Of a stretch of 64,000 bases of DNA, positions 1-12,800 are shown in pieces. Made by a program: the position numbers and the translations under genes. The DNA lies in assembly GCA_012931725.1 (NCBI GenBank), contig CM022949.1, positions 32,024,274 to 32,088,273 of the forward strand, given 5' to 3'. The notes under the pieces were generated by a model. That model did not search any database, was not told where the DNA came from, and saw only the letters and a list, made by a program, of their open reading frames with translations. This stretch comes from Litsea cubeba. Taxonomy: Eukaryota; Streptophyta; Magnoliopsida; Laurales; Lauraceae. How positions within the stretch are numbered: the stretch's first letter is position 1; every line of letters begins with the position of its first letter.

Positions 1-818
1 TTGCAGTCTCAATCGTATTTGGGTCGATGATTCAAATTCTGCCATTCTTTTTCAAGTTTAATGCTTTAGATTCAAATTCTTTTATTTGTCTTTCTTGTTC
101 TTGATTTTTTTTTAGATGAGATGAAGTGAAGTGCATGCAGTTTTATTGAGTCTCGATCACTCGTTTAATAGGATTTTACATCTTGCTTCAAAAAGACTGT
201 TGCGTGAGTCATGATTGCTTGATCCACTGTACTGTAATACCTGCCAAATCACCAGCCTCTAATTAAACAAAGTTAAGGAACGAAATCCATACGCAGATGG
301 TGTGAGCTATGATTTACAGATTCTGTCTTCTTCTTCTTCTTCTTTATCTTCTTCTTCTTCTTGCAGTTAATTCTTGGGTACTGTTTCCTTTTTTGTTTTT
401 TTGTTCTCATTGCTCTCCATTGAACGTGAGGAAGATCACCTTCACATATCTTTCTTGGATTTATGTAGGTGAACCGCGTAGGTTTTTTTTTTTTTGCAGT
501 CTCAATCATACTTGGGATGGTTCAGATTCTCTCTTTTTTTTCAAGTTTAATGCGTCAGACACAAATTCTTTTATCTGCATTTCTTGTTCTTCTTGATGAT
601 TTTTCCTTTAATGAGATGATGTCAAATGCATTCAACTTCTTTAAGTTTTGATGATTTGTTTCATGCATTGGATTTTTCATCTCATTCACCAAGACTAGTG
701 ATGGGTGGATCATGATTGATTGGTCTACTATACTTGCTGCCAAATCATCAACCTCTAACTAGAAAATAAGGACCTACCTGATATTGTAGGTGGTGTGCGC
801 TGGTGATTTTCAGATTCT
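1..818. repeat. Imperfect tandem duplication, unit about 493 bp, 5' of the NAC exons
   Basis: The segment 1 to about 327 recurs at 494 to about 818. Both copies begin ttgcagtctcaatc and run through matching landmarks: tcaagtttaatgc, acaaattcttttat or similar, ggat..catgattg, ctgccaaatca and the closing ttcagattct. The copies differ by many substitutions and small indels, so the duplication is old. The spacer (328-493) is rich in ctt and t tracts. The stretch lies just upstream of a NAC exon and is probably intron 1 of that gene. No coding potential is seen. Confidence 0.75.
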
Positions 819-1038
819 CATGTATTGTAAAATAAAATCATGTATGTGTAATACTATGCAGTTCTTTGATTCCCCACTTGGGTTAGATAGGTTTTGTGTT
901 CCCTGTTAATTAATAATATATAATAATGTAATATTGTTGTTAGTAGCAGTACTAGTAATTTCTTCATATTTAATATATTGGAGAAGTGTTACATATTCTT
1001 GATATATTTAGATTTTCATGATCATATCCTTCTTTCAG

Positions 1039-2474
1039 GTCAATTTATTTCAAAGGGTGAAGAGAAGTGCTACTTCTTTACCCCAACTTATCGAAGATAT
1101 GCGAATGGAAGCCGACCAAATCGAACCACCAATAACGGATACTGGAAGGCCAGTACTGCTGATATACGAATAAAAGATGAAGAAATAATGATATTGGCAC
1201 CAAGAGATCCCTTGTCTTTTATTCTGGAGAACATCCACATGGAAGGAAGACTAACTGGATTATGCACGAGTACAAGTTGATGGAATATCAAAATACCAGT
1301 ACTAATGTCCAAACTCCTATTGACCCAATGAAGGTATATAAACACTACACCCCATGACACTCTATGTTTCATTTTCTTTTAGATGGATGGATGGATGCCT
1401 CATTTATGAGAATTTGAGTACTGTGCTTACATGAACATGATCATTACCCATATATACTTCTTCGCTTGCCTGATGATTTTCTGTTATTTTTCCAATCTTC
1501 AGCTTGATGAATGGGTACTTTGTAGCATTTATGAGAATTTGAGTGGTGATAAGAGGGAGAAAATGAAGAGGAAGGCTTCAGAAGAATTAGACACAAGAAC
1601 TGAAAAGAGAGCTTTCGTGGTGCAAGAACCCCAAAGTCAGATAAATGAACATAAAGCTAATGACCAATATGTGGTCTCCTCATATGATGTTCATAAAAAA
1701 GAGCCCATACATGATGCTTCAGATATGGGTTGCGACATTGGTCTTATGAGTGACTCCGATTTTGCCAAACTAATGGAGATGATGGCCAAGGAAGAAGTAG
1801 GCACCAAAAGAGAAGAGATGACTGTGGTAGTGCAACAAGAACAACCCCAAGTTGAATATGAAGATAATGACCAATCAGTTGTCTTCTCAGCTGATTATCT
1901 TGAAGATATCATAAGTTGGGACATTCCACCTATCAGTGACTCCGACTTTGCTGACTTAGCCGAACTTACTGAGGTGATGACTGGGGAAGAATTAGACACA
2001 AGAAGTGAAATTAATGTGGTGCAACGAGGACCCCAAATCAAGATCAGTGAAAATGAAGATAATGACCAATATTCTGTGTTCTTCTCCTATGATGATCTTC
2101 AAAAACTACCAATACTTGAAGCTTCAGATATCTTGAGTTGGGACATTCCACCACTTATCATCAGTGACTCCAACTTTACTGACTTAGCTGAACTTACGGA
2201 GATGATGGCCGGGGAAGAATCAGTCAAGATTGGTGAAGAAAATAAAGATGAAAACCAATCTGTATTCTTGTCATATGATGATCTTCAAAAACTGCCAATA
2301 ATTGATGCTTCAGATATGGTGGGTTGGGACATTCCTCCTATTCCTATGAGTGACTCCGATTTTGATGACTTTGACGAACTTATGGAGATGATGCCCGGGG
2401 AAGAATTAGACACAAGAAGTGAAATTACTGTCAGTGAAAATAAAGATAATGACCACTCTATATCCCATACTTGA
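1039..2474 (+). CDS. NAC-domain transcription factor, 3' part (last two exons), frameshifted in exon 2
   Basis: Exon 2 is about 1039-1333, between tctttcag and the donor at gtatataa. Exon 3 is 1503-2474, from acceptor cttcag to TGA. Exon 2 encodes NAC subdomains C and D: KCYFFTPTYRRYANGSRPNR, then NNGYWKAS, then in a shifted frame VFYSGEHPHGRKTNWIMHEY. Exon 3 opens with LDEWVLCSIYEN, the usual subdomain E start. NAC proteins are plant nuclear transcription factors. Subdomains A and B (exon 1) are not in the window. A net +1 shift at about 1187-1194 (aataatgatattgg, looking like a 4-base insertion) breaks the DNA-binding domain. This is either a young pseudogene or a sequence error, since the roughly 320-codon last exon is fully open. 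After subdomain E comes a long acidic repetitive tail. The ATG at 1431 lies in the intron and is not a start. Confidence 0.78.
1671..2471 (+). repeat. Four (plus a fifth partial) coding repeats in the NAC C-terminal tail
   Basis: Units start near 1671, 1881, 2081 and 2261, each 180-210 bp, or about 60-70 residues. Each contains SYDD-like residues, then WDIPP (units 2-4), then SDSDF or SDSNF followed by an acidic stretch of D, E, L and M, then GEE. The order is constant. The region is strongly acidic with aromatic and hydrophobic residues spaced through it, as in transcription activation domains; that function is inferred. At 2450-2480 the DNA again resembles the start of a unit, but in another frame, and the stop falls there. 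Confidence 0.8.
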
Positions 2475-3476
2475 TGCTTTGAACCTGGGTGAGCTTAAAT
2501 TGAAAGATTTATTATCATGACTGTATGTTCGAATTCATCAGAAAAATTTATTTTGATTCTTTTGTTGTAATTGATACGATTGCAATTCACTTAAGTGTTA
2601 AATGATTTAGTTTTGTTCAGTTATGTGGTGTATAAAGTTCATCCTAAATCTCGAATATTGTCCTGAAAAGCCAAAAGAGAGAGAAAAAATGTTCTATCCT
2701 TAAGTTTGGGAAATCCCAAGTATAAAACTGTTTTATTAATTAAATACGTAGGAATTGTGTGTTAGATAAGTGGGACCCACATAATATTGGACATGTGGTC
2801 ATTGGGCCACATTCAGAAATTCCAACAGTGTGGCCTCCTTTTGATCCTCTATATGTGGATGGGATGTGTAAATTTTAAATGATCATCTTTAGATCGATCG
2901 AGATGGTCAGAAATCTCGAAAACTTCAAAACCAACCTCGGAAGAGCTCATAAATCCTGTAATGTTAGATCTGATACACTCATACTTGGTCATCATGATGC
3001 CATTGCGGGTGGACTTTCCATTGATTGATTGATGCAACATGCACTAAGGGCATGCATGTTTGTGTTAATCCCCATAAAAACAGATTCTGCTGATTGTTTC
3101 CTCTTCCACGGAATAATTTTTTTCTAACCCCACTCATGCATGGGAAATGCTTTTCTGTAGAATCACGTGAAATTTAATTCATTTTTGGTTTTTTTTTTCG
3201 TGGAAAACCAGTTGCACGGCCAAATCATATAACTAGATATAGAAGATTTTTTATTGGCTTTTTACTTTTTACAATTTTTTTGGAATTTGCTTTTTTATAT
3301 TTATAATTTCATGTTCATATCATGGCATGCCTTGGAGATCAGAGGGCACTCGCGCTTTATAAGGATCAGGGATATATTTGTGAAAACACGATATTTGTCT
3401 TACGGCGTTTAAAAAAAAAAAAAAAACTCTGAAAAATCCATTTCCGATTTTGTTAAGAATCAAGACTTAAAAACTC

Positions 3477-3630
3477 TTTTTTTTTTTATAACATAGGAAC
3501 CCGTAGGACCTTTGAATCCCTTTAAGGTTTTAACCGATACATAGGGCTAGTGGGTGGTTCTATATATCCGTAGGTTTACTAATGATCAACCAAAGGGGGT
3601 CGGCGGGTTCCTATGTTATCAAAAAAAAAA
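3477..3630. mobile_element. Small foldback / MITE-like element with terminal inverted repeats
   Basis: The left arm (3477-3503) is a T run followed by ataacataggaacccg. The right arm (3604-3630) is cgggttcctatgttatc followed by an A run, the near-perfect reverse complement of the left. About 100 bp lie between the arms, and there is no ORF. Because the T and A runs sit inside the arms, no clear target-site duplication can be read, so the superfamily is undetermined. Confidence 0.55.
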
Positions 3631-5463
3631 AGAAAAAGACTTAAAAAACTGGAGCGGAGAAATTACTATTTCATTATCATAAGAAGGTAAAGAATTTTAT
3701 TTTATTTTACTTTAGAAAAGGTTAGAATCATTTTTTATCGATCTAATGCTTTTTGATATTTCTTATTAACATCCTAATTCCTAACATCTTCATTGTCCAA
3801 TCTTCAATAACCGTTATGCATCTAGTTGAGTTTCACAAGTTGGACATTTTTTAAAGAAAAACATATAGGTGCTATTTCGTAATGTGAAAAAGTCCAGCAA
3901 AAAAGTTCAAATGTTAAGTCTAGCAAAATTTTAGCCCCACCCAAATGAAAACCCTATGTCCGCCATTGCACACGAGGGTTGTTTCAGGGGCCTAACAGCC
4001 CACCTAGATGGTTGCTTGTGGCATGTGTATAAAAAGGTTGGACAAGTATCAATCTTAATTATAAATCATCCAAATCCTCCATAAAACTTCATTTTGGGCG
4101 AACCACATCCTCCAACTATAGCATAGGATGGGCAGGGCCACAGTACGTTGGCCGGTGTGCAGGGCCGTGCTAGGCCTAGGCGGCCCGGCCCAATTTACAT
4201 CCGTAGATATGATCACTGCATTGGGTGTTGGCGTATGCAATCGGCTTATATTTTGTTAAGGTTAGCCCCACCATGCATTTTCGAATGGGAATGGGGTTGA
4301 GAAAACTGTCTTGAATAAAATTTTGTACTTTTTCCAGTGTTTCGTACTTTCAAATTAATGACCCGTTTTAATAGCAACAGCAGAGTTGAACCCAAATAAA
4401 ATGTAGCTGAAACAGTCCATCTCGTTTGTCTCAATGATGTCACTAATCTTGTATCTTTAATTAGCACATCCAAGCAGACTGCATATACATAGCTTGTGAG
4501 GCTCATTTGGATACATTCCTGACATTGGGGCATGATGGATAGAAAAGTCAATTTATGGATAAGGGCCATACAAAAAATCAGCCCATCAAATTATGAGTCC
4601 AACCCATCACTGGCATGTCGATTCTCAACATCTGTACTTCTCAGGGCAGCATTACTACGTGCAAAACAATGAGTTATCAAGAAAAAAAGAAAACAGACTA
4701 GAGGCCACATCACCGTAGCTGTCGGACCCACTTGATGATCAGACCAACCTAATTTTTTTCAGTCAGCAATTGTACGGTGAGTCAAATAAGATGAACGATC
4801 GATATCTACCGACCACACCTTCAAAAAGGGAGTCCTGAGGGGACGTTTGTGCAGCATCATTTCCACGTAAATGGATCTGTGAAGTCTTACTCTTTTAAAT
4901 AGCTTTGTTTGGTGCAACCTAAGTTGCCCGTCTAAATCACGAATAAAAAGTCATTAAAACCACTTTCCTCATATCTCCTAATCCCCCATAGACTGGCAAC
5001 ATGATTCAAATCTGTGCAGTCTCTCAAACACAACATGATCAACAAACCTAAAGCGAGATTATCTGCCATGGGAGTTGGCACAAGGGACGGATAGCAAACT
5101 CCAAAGTTAAAAGGCTCCCATCGATTCCATGCAGGAATTCCCTAGGAAAAAATTATCCTTCAATACACCCGCTGATAAGACTTAAAAATACCTGATCTAG
5201 ATCTTTACATGCAGGCATTCCACATGCACTAATCATCCAGATATGATCTGAGTTTCTCCGGATTCAAAAACATTAGATACCCGTAACATCCTTAATCACA
5301 ACCCATGCCTATGTTTACTTTTCCCACCTAAATAAAAGAGCACAATGGAACACAATTAGTTTTCTTCATTGAGCGCCCACTAAAAAAAAGGAAAAATTTT
5401 CTCATAAGTCAGTCCCTGTTATAGGCCCTGTTATAGGCCCAAATTTCCTGTTCGTTTGTCGTG

Positions 5464-5572
5464 GAATAGAATAAAGATAGAATGAGCGCTTGATTCGCTA
5501 ACGCAAATACGTTTTTTTAGTAAAAAATACAATTATTAGATTGTATTGTACTATATCTTTATTCTATTTCTT
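5464..5572. repeat. Short inverted repeat
   Basis: gaatagaataaagatag (about 5464) is matched in reverse complement by ctatatctttattctattt (about 5552), about 70 bp apart. It may be a MITE remnant. No target-site duplication was identified. Confidence 0.45.
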
Positions 5573-6333
5573 GGTAAATAAACATGCCCAAATTGAGATT
5601 CTCAAGCTACGTGGACTTGCCTCACAACTCTAAGAACACTTAACAACTAAAGGCAGTCGGCAGGAAGGTTTTTTTTTTTTTTTTTTTTTTAAGAACAGAA
5701 GGGTCTTGAGAGATGATTAAATAAGAACAATCCAACCACTAGGAGGGAGATTGAGATCCACCTAAGGGGGGATCCAAGTTTGAAATGACTAAAACGGTTG
5801 TGTACATCCACCAAAAACCACTGCAAAACACCCCACTCCACCCTCACCCATGCCAAAAAAAAAAAAAAACTTTTCCACGGAATCACATAAAATTTAGCTT
5901 TTTTTGCACTTTTACTTGCGGAAAAATGACAGCATCAAATGTGGAAAATTTCTACCATAGAAAAGCAACAAGATTCCCATAAAAAAGTGACCACACAAAC
6001 GCACATGTACATGCATGTCAATGCCATTTCTTCCCAAGAAAGAAAAGTAGGATGAGTGTGCCCGTGTCGAAACCACAACCATAAATTAATTAATGAAAAT
6101 TCGCAGAAAATCCGCAGATGAAAGAGGGCAACTTACATTGGAAAAAAAAAAAAAGAAGCATACCGTAACTAGATATCCACAGGTATATAGCTTTTACAAA
6201 GACATAACAAAGGGAATAAAATAGCCACAGAGAAGATAACTGAAAGACTAATGATACAGAGATGAAGCGTGACTGTCCTATGAATAAATTAGGAACCAAA
6301 ACTGAAGGGAATGAGAAGATAACATCATACATA

Positions 6334-9300
6334 CTATATAAGGGTGAGCTCGAGCTTTGGCCTGTTGGGCTGGCGCTCTACAACCTCCATGTGTATTTTC
6401 ACGGCCTGCAAAATGCTATAACTGATGCCTGCATCTGCCTTCGTCACTCTTTGGTGCTCCTCATCTACCAACCAGTCCCCTCCCTTCTCTCCCTTTGGAA
6501 TCAAGTATACTGGACCTTCAATACCATACCTGAAAAAGTAACATGACAGTTAAACTTTCATGAGCTGGATATCTTTCACAAGTTATGCAACTTTCATTAG
6601 CTGGATTTTTTTCCCACTAAGAAACTCCATTCTTTTCAAATCTCATGCCCCTACTTCAAAAGTTCTGCTAAACCTAATCATATGCATGTCCCAGCTTACA
6701 GATGTGTCCATGTGTGCAAGGTTGAAGCCATCTATCATGTGGCATCTAGACCACATTGTATATGTTCCTTGGCCAAAATTCAGGCCAAACCACTCATCAA
6801 TAGGCTAATATGAAAAGTAAAAGGCAATGGTCCACATTCAACGCAGACATGGCCCAGTTGATGAAAGGTGCTGGCTTATTTTTTGGCCAAAGTACCCACC
6901 TGATAGACAGCTAGAATCTCCAACCCATGCAACTTTGCTTATGCCATGCATACAGAGCTGATGAAAAACACAACTAGGCTTAATGAAGCTCCCGAGATCA
7001 ATAAGCTTATGGCTGCTAAATCATCGCTTGTAATAAAAATTAATAGATGACTGCTTGGTGAAGCAATGACAGCAAGGAATACGAACCAAGCAGCATGGAC
7101 CACACGAATATTCTAGAAGCCTCACAAGATACAATCACCTAGCATTCTGAGCAAATGATTTCAGGACAATCTATTTGTAAAGGGAAATTTTTTTTCCTAT
7201 GCAAACATCTACGTCTGGTGGTGCCTTTAATTCAGGGGATCCCTTTTTCTAACAAGCCCCCGCCTCTTTGAGAGTCGGATCAGGACATCCACATGAAATT
7301 TCGCCTATTTGAAATGGTTATGATCTCATTTCTCAACCAGGTGCATATGCTTATGATGTATAACGCAGAGGCATCATTTTGTCAATATTCATCATATATT
7401 ATTCACCACCATTAATGGAATGGACAGCATACTTGGGCACAAAGACTATAAACCCATTGGACCGAATCTTCACTATTCTGGCTTCTGTATCAGTTGGCCT
7501 GCAACAGAAACACATGCATGTTAAATCATGGAAAATTACGTTAAACAGAATTTCAGAGGCCCACCGAACCTACCGTTCCCTGAAATATATAACTGTATGG
7601 AGCTCCACCGAAGCCCGGCCTGCCATCTGGGCGTTTCGGTGGCGAAAATTCAAATCTGAAAAGAGGCCCTACATCAGCAACTCATACAACTCATGGCAGT
7701 AACATCAAATGGGTAAAGAGATATTTGTCTTACTATCTGCAATGCCCGTAAGTTGGGGTCTGTCCTGGAAAATTGGAGGGAGCTTATCTATTCCTAAAGC
7801 TGCCGCAAGCAACCTGTGGACAATTACATCTGCAAGAAGGTGGCCACCTCATTTTGTCATTTCAAACTTTTAATTTATAATCAGATCACAGCCTATCTGT
7901 TCTTCCATGACAATATGAAGCAAGAAGCTATCAAGGTTGTTTCTTACAAACAATTCATGACTAATCATAATCTCTCTCACAAGAATTAAATAATAATGTC
8001 TAATTATAAATGAGATTATTCTCAGCTTTCAATATAACACAATGGACAATTAAAACACATGTCTAAAATGAAGCAGGTCAGACAATATAACAAATTAACA
8101 ATCTACTGATCTCAATAGCTATTGTTCTTTCGGTGAGTGAATGCAATAAGAGGACATGCCAATAATTCATTAATTATTGACACGTACATAAACTAGGATT
8201 ACAAGGAAAAAACACATACAATGCATATATCATATGGCATCATTCATATGTAACACCAGCATGAACACTAACCTGCATACCGTCGTATTGGAGAAGTGAA
8301 ATGAGTATATAGAGGTGCTGCAAGACCATAATGATGAAACTCTGGGGGACTTAAATCTCCGCTGCAGAAGTAAACTGCCTGAAAGTGGCAAGCAAATATA
8401 CAAGTTAAAAATTATTGATTGCCAATTTAGCTTAAATGGCTGCTACATAGACACACATCAATATTAGCAACATCTACACACATCAACTCTAGTAATTTTA
8501 CCTGAGTCATGCATCTAGTTGCCAGAATTCTGATCAGCTTATTGAAGTATGGATCATTGCCCTGTCATATTCTCTTCTTTCAGTCAAACTATTCTTTGTT
8601 GATTTAAAGAAACACTTATATTAAAGAAGCACAAGCTTTAGCAGACAACTGACACAATGCAACTATTGTACCACCTTGACCCAGTAACAAAATAAGTAAC
8701 CACCTTCTGTACTTCAACATTAAGATGTAGAAAGGCACACGTAAAGAGCGCAGGTGTAACATCTTATTCTTACCACAGCACGATCAAGTGACTCGGCAAG
8801 CGCTTTTGAAGACGAGGTATCCAAATCCAAGCCAATAGCAGCAGTTGTACGCAATAAGGGTTCAAGCATCTCTTTAGTTGGACTAGGGTGACGCCTGGAT
8901 GTACATTTTATAGGAAGTCATATATACAATGTTGAGAACTGGAAACAGAGACCCAAGTCCCACTTATGATGAATTCAACCCTCTACACGCATCTAGCCCT
9001 CTAAAAGTTCCTATTATAGGCCCAAATTATCCCCACTGGAGTGATACATTATAGGCCCAAATTATCCCCACTAGAGTGGTACACGCCGTCAGATCTAATC
9101 ATCTTGAACCTCTTCCTCAGAGGTTGAGTAGCATGCATCCAGGTGGGCCCCAGAACCAGAAACAGAATTTGGACATAATAATCCTGCCACAACAAGGTGT
9201 AACAGACATTATGATCCTAGATATCTGTGCACCAAGTCATGTGTGTTTTTAAGTAGTGGGGGATTATTATTATTTGAGGTGCTTTGTGCTGTTACTATTA

Positions 9301-9849
9301 CAACTGGAGCACCCCACCACCAACATCATCGAAGCCATAACCTATCATAGTTGGATGTGTAAATATAATGTGTGGGACATTCAAAATCAACAGTATAGGT
9401 ATACCGTAATAAGGAACACATCGGAAAGTGTTTCAAGATTTTTTCTGCCACGGAAACATTAGCTGCAAGCATAAATTCCTCAACCATTTGATTTGCATCT
9501 CGAATTTGATACATTCCTGCAGAAACAGTTCAAAATTATAAAATCATCAAGATAGGTACACAACAGAGACATGATTATAGTGGCAGTGTTGGCACAATGC
9601 AGAACTGCATACCAATATCAAGAGGATCATGAGTTTCTGTATCAATTTGAAATTTAACTTCAGCAGAAGCAAGAGTCAAAGCTCCACGTTCAATTCGCCT
9701 GAGCCTCATGATCTGTAATATTAAAGGTCATGAAATACATTGCATGGATGAAGTCCAGAAAAAACAGCATTGCATAATTTTCAGACATGCATACCTTCGC
9801 TAAAGTATTCATGTTTCGTAGATCAGTAGTCAATGGATCCATTAAGCGA
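6334..9849 (-). CDS. RRP44A: RRP44A exons 15-24: RNB C-terminal half and S1 RNA-binding domain
   Basis: Ten exons: 9795-9849, 9613-9712, 9405-9516, 8774-8894, 8502-8561, 8273-8378, 7734-7829, 7574-7655, 7433-7498 and 6334-6529. Landmarks are MDPLTTDLRNMNTLAK (exon 15), NQMVEEFMLAANVSVAEKI (exon 17), RHPSPT (exon 18) and the RNB signature HFTSPIRRYAD at residues 779-789 (exons 20 and 21). Exon 22 has FRHRNAQMAGRASVELHT. The S1 fold begins in exon 23 (RIVKIRSNGFIVFVPKYG) and ends in exon 24, which stops at TAG (6334-6336) after KLELTLI. Introns here are 70-700 bp. Confidence 0.95.
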
Positions 9850-12800
9850 CTGTCAGAAAATAGGAATAGTTTAAAAGCCTGAATTTACATGATAGTATGA
9901 CTAGAAACGTTGAAAGAAAAAGATATGCAACAAATATTTTTGATGCAGGAAGATTTTCTTGGAAGAAAATTGATTTTTTTTTAATACAAACATGACTCTA
10001 ACCCGCAACCATTGCGACACTGAGCACCTTCCAACTGTGCCACAAACTCTTGTCAATAAAATTGATTTATTGCATCAAATATTACATCAACATCAAGACA
10101 ATGAGTTCACAATACATTACTGAAGCATATTCATTCTCAGTTCATAAAAGTGCTATGAAATGGAACAATAAAGTAGAGACCAAATTTGGTCTCAGATTTT
10201 GTGACTGCAAGAAGTTGATTGGTTAATTTTTTAATCAGAAAAAAAATACAATACAGCATAAAGCATTAAGTAGAAAGAAGATCAAGAATGCTAAATCCAA
10301 ATTTTCACTGGATAGTAAATCACAGATGGGAGGGCGAGCCTTGGCGCAACGGTAGAGTTGCTCCTTTGGTGACCTCGAGGTCACGGGTTCGAGGCGTGGA
10401 AACAGCCTCTTTGCAAAAATGCAAGGGTAAGGCTGCGTACACATGCGCCCACCCTCCCCCTACCCCCGCTTAGCCGGGGAGCACTTTGTGCACCGGGTGA
10501 GCCCTTTTTTTAGTAAATCACAGATGGATAACAAGAAAAAATCCATTTTTTTTCTCTTCTTTTTTTCTATTTTTCTTTTTTTTTTAGAAGGAAGAGATAT
10601 TCCATTTTTTAATAGCCAATGTCACCGGGAACCCCAAACTTGAACAAAAATGAAATAATTATACACTGCACAACAGGAATGCAACTTGAAGTAGATTACA
10701 TATATTCTCAGATTGTCATAGTACCTATGAAATTTATGTACAAAATCATAGACCGAAATGAAGCAAAAAATAAAAGTGGAGATCAACATCATGTTTGGTT
10801 TTCCTACACAAACAATCCTAATATGTTCTAGTTATCACAACACATGTTCTCTCTCTTTTTTCTTTTTCTTTTTTTATCACAACACATACTATTATCCAAA
10901 CTAAAAATTATTCCACAAAAACCTCAAATGATTATAGAAATAGCTCCAGATCACTAAGACTCTAATATTGGCGTAAGATTGTCTATTATAAAGCAAAGAA
11001 GATAGAAGTCTCACAGAAACCATTCATTTTAGAATAAATCATATGTGATACCCATACAACTTCCAGATTCTAAAGGACCAGTATCATCAAGAAAGCAGGT
11101 TCTCAAAACAACCAGATCTTTAATCATTCAAATATCCCACTTCACACTAGTGGCATATAAATATCACAAATATCAAATAGCTCAATTTAAAGGAGTTTAC
11201 AGGGATATGGTAGAAGATCTTATGAGATACTGGAAAGCACTAATAGAGAGGAAAGTAGAACAAAATGGGAAACATCAGCCAGAGACACTTGAAAATTGAA
11301 CATTGAGGAGGCTAGTCAGCTACAGGAAAAAATCTGGACACGTACAGTATTTGAGGAATGTTAAGAACAAGACCAGCATTATTAAGCTGAGCTTTTCCTG
11401 ACCAGCAGATTTATGTTAAAAAAGATTAGCAAGTTTGTAGATACGCCAACGGCCAACCTGTTCGCCCAAGTTTGGAGTAAAAAACCAACAATACCAACAC
11501 TCTTTCACATACTTGAGAGTCTCTTCGTCCGATAATAAGCATAGGAAGGAAGGGAGATAGACCTTCGCACAGGTATAGAGTCAGCCCGGGTTTCGCTTTC
11601 CCTAATGCAAACTACCCCTCATGGAAGCCATTTTATCTACAAGACTACAACACGATTACGAACAAGATGCACTATCATTGTTTGCAGCAGGCCATTGGGA
11701 GGATCTTGTACGGCAAAGTTTTGATGCTTGTTTTCACAACCCAATAGACCAATCATTCGTCTCAAACAAAAGTGTCCTCAGAAAACCCATACTGTCAAAA
11801 AATGAGGTTTTTCTAGGATGAATCCTAAACAAAGGTGAATAAACGTCAAATGCCATGCCCTTCATAACATATGCCTCCATTCTCTAACAAAATGAAAATT
11901 AGCACTAGAACCGCATTATGTCTATTGTGATCGAACATTTTTTTGTTATCAATTGCTAACTTCAGGGAGTGTCAACAATACAACTGAAACAGAGATGGTA
12001 GTGCAAATTGCTTGTCTATTTGTCGCAGAGTCTACTATGGTAAACGAAGGAGGATCTTGATGCTTCCAAAAGTACAGAGCAACATATCAGGGCTCAAAAC
12101 ACCAAAGTTCGGTTTTTTGTTAAATAAAAAATGCAGATGAAAGCACCTATCATCCATCCTTGCTTGAGCTTCAACATATGATAATGCTGCGCATGACTTG
12201 ATAACACTTTTCGTATATCTTGTAGAAATAATATCTGCATCAGGCGTCATTTCCTGGAAAAAAAAAAAAAAACCAGCATATAAAGGTGTGCATCGAACTA
12301 GAAGATAAATCATCCATAACAAATCAAAGGCATAGAGGCTGGTTGAAGCCAGGGGCATAAAGGCTAGTTTGAGTTAAGCGAAGCGCCTTAAAGATCAAAA
12401 TAACATGCAAACTTATGGCAATCATCAGCTATCAACAATCAAAGCATTCAATGCATTATAATTAGAAGAGTGAATGAAATTCAAATTTCAGAGTGAATAC
12501 AGAATGAAACATAGGTTATGAGCATGGGGACACAGGAATAAACACGGCAATATGGCATATAATTTGTTTCTAACTTAATTACAAAAGGGACCCCGACAAG
12601 TAATGTCGGGATCGATGGAATTTTCATGAAGAGTTTCCTATTTGGATAACTGAAGTAATAGGCAAGTCAATGATAGCAAATAAGAATTTGAAGATATCTT
12701 TTGCAAATACTTAACTTTTGAGAACATCTTTAGTTGTAAGATAGATGTGAGAAACAAAACTAGCATTCAATCACTCATTGTCTTGATATGCATTTTTCAG

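Larger units (their letters stand above)
2475..6333. other. Intergenic region between the convergent NAC and RRP44A genes
   Basis: No gene was found here. The region is AT-rich, with homopolymer tracts (for example T at 5669-5690), a small foldback at 3477-3630, an inverted repeat at 5464-5572, and a 14-bp direct duplication of ccctgttatagg near 5416-5441. The 3' UTR of RRP44A must lie just below 6334 on the - strand. The only open frames are short and overlap low-complexity sequence. Confidence 0.6.

Noticed and set aside
1431..1502. ATG-initiated hydrophobic N-terminus, resembling a signal or membrane segment, in front of the NAC last exon
   Set aside because: It is translated intron. The acceptor tcttcag at 1496-1502 followed by LDEWVL is the real exon start.
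11340..11460. Possible extra RRP44A exon
   Set aside because: The phases of exons 14 and 15 join directly to give DDSRLMDP as in the family. The sequence here has no matching domain and no need for it.
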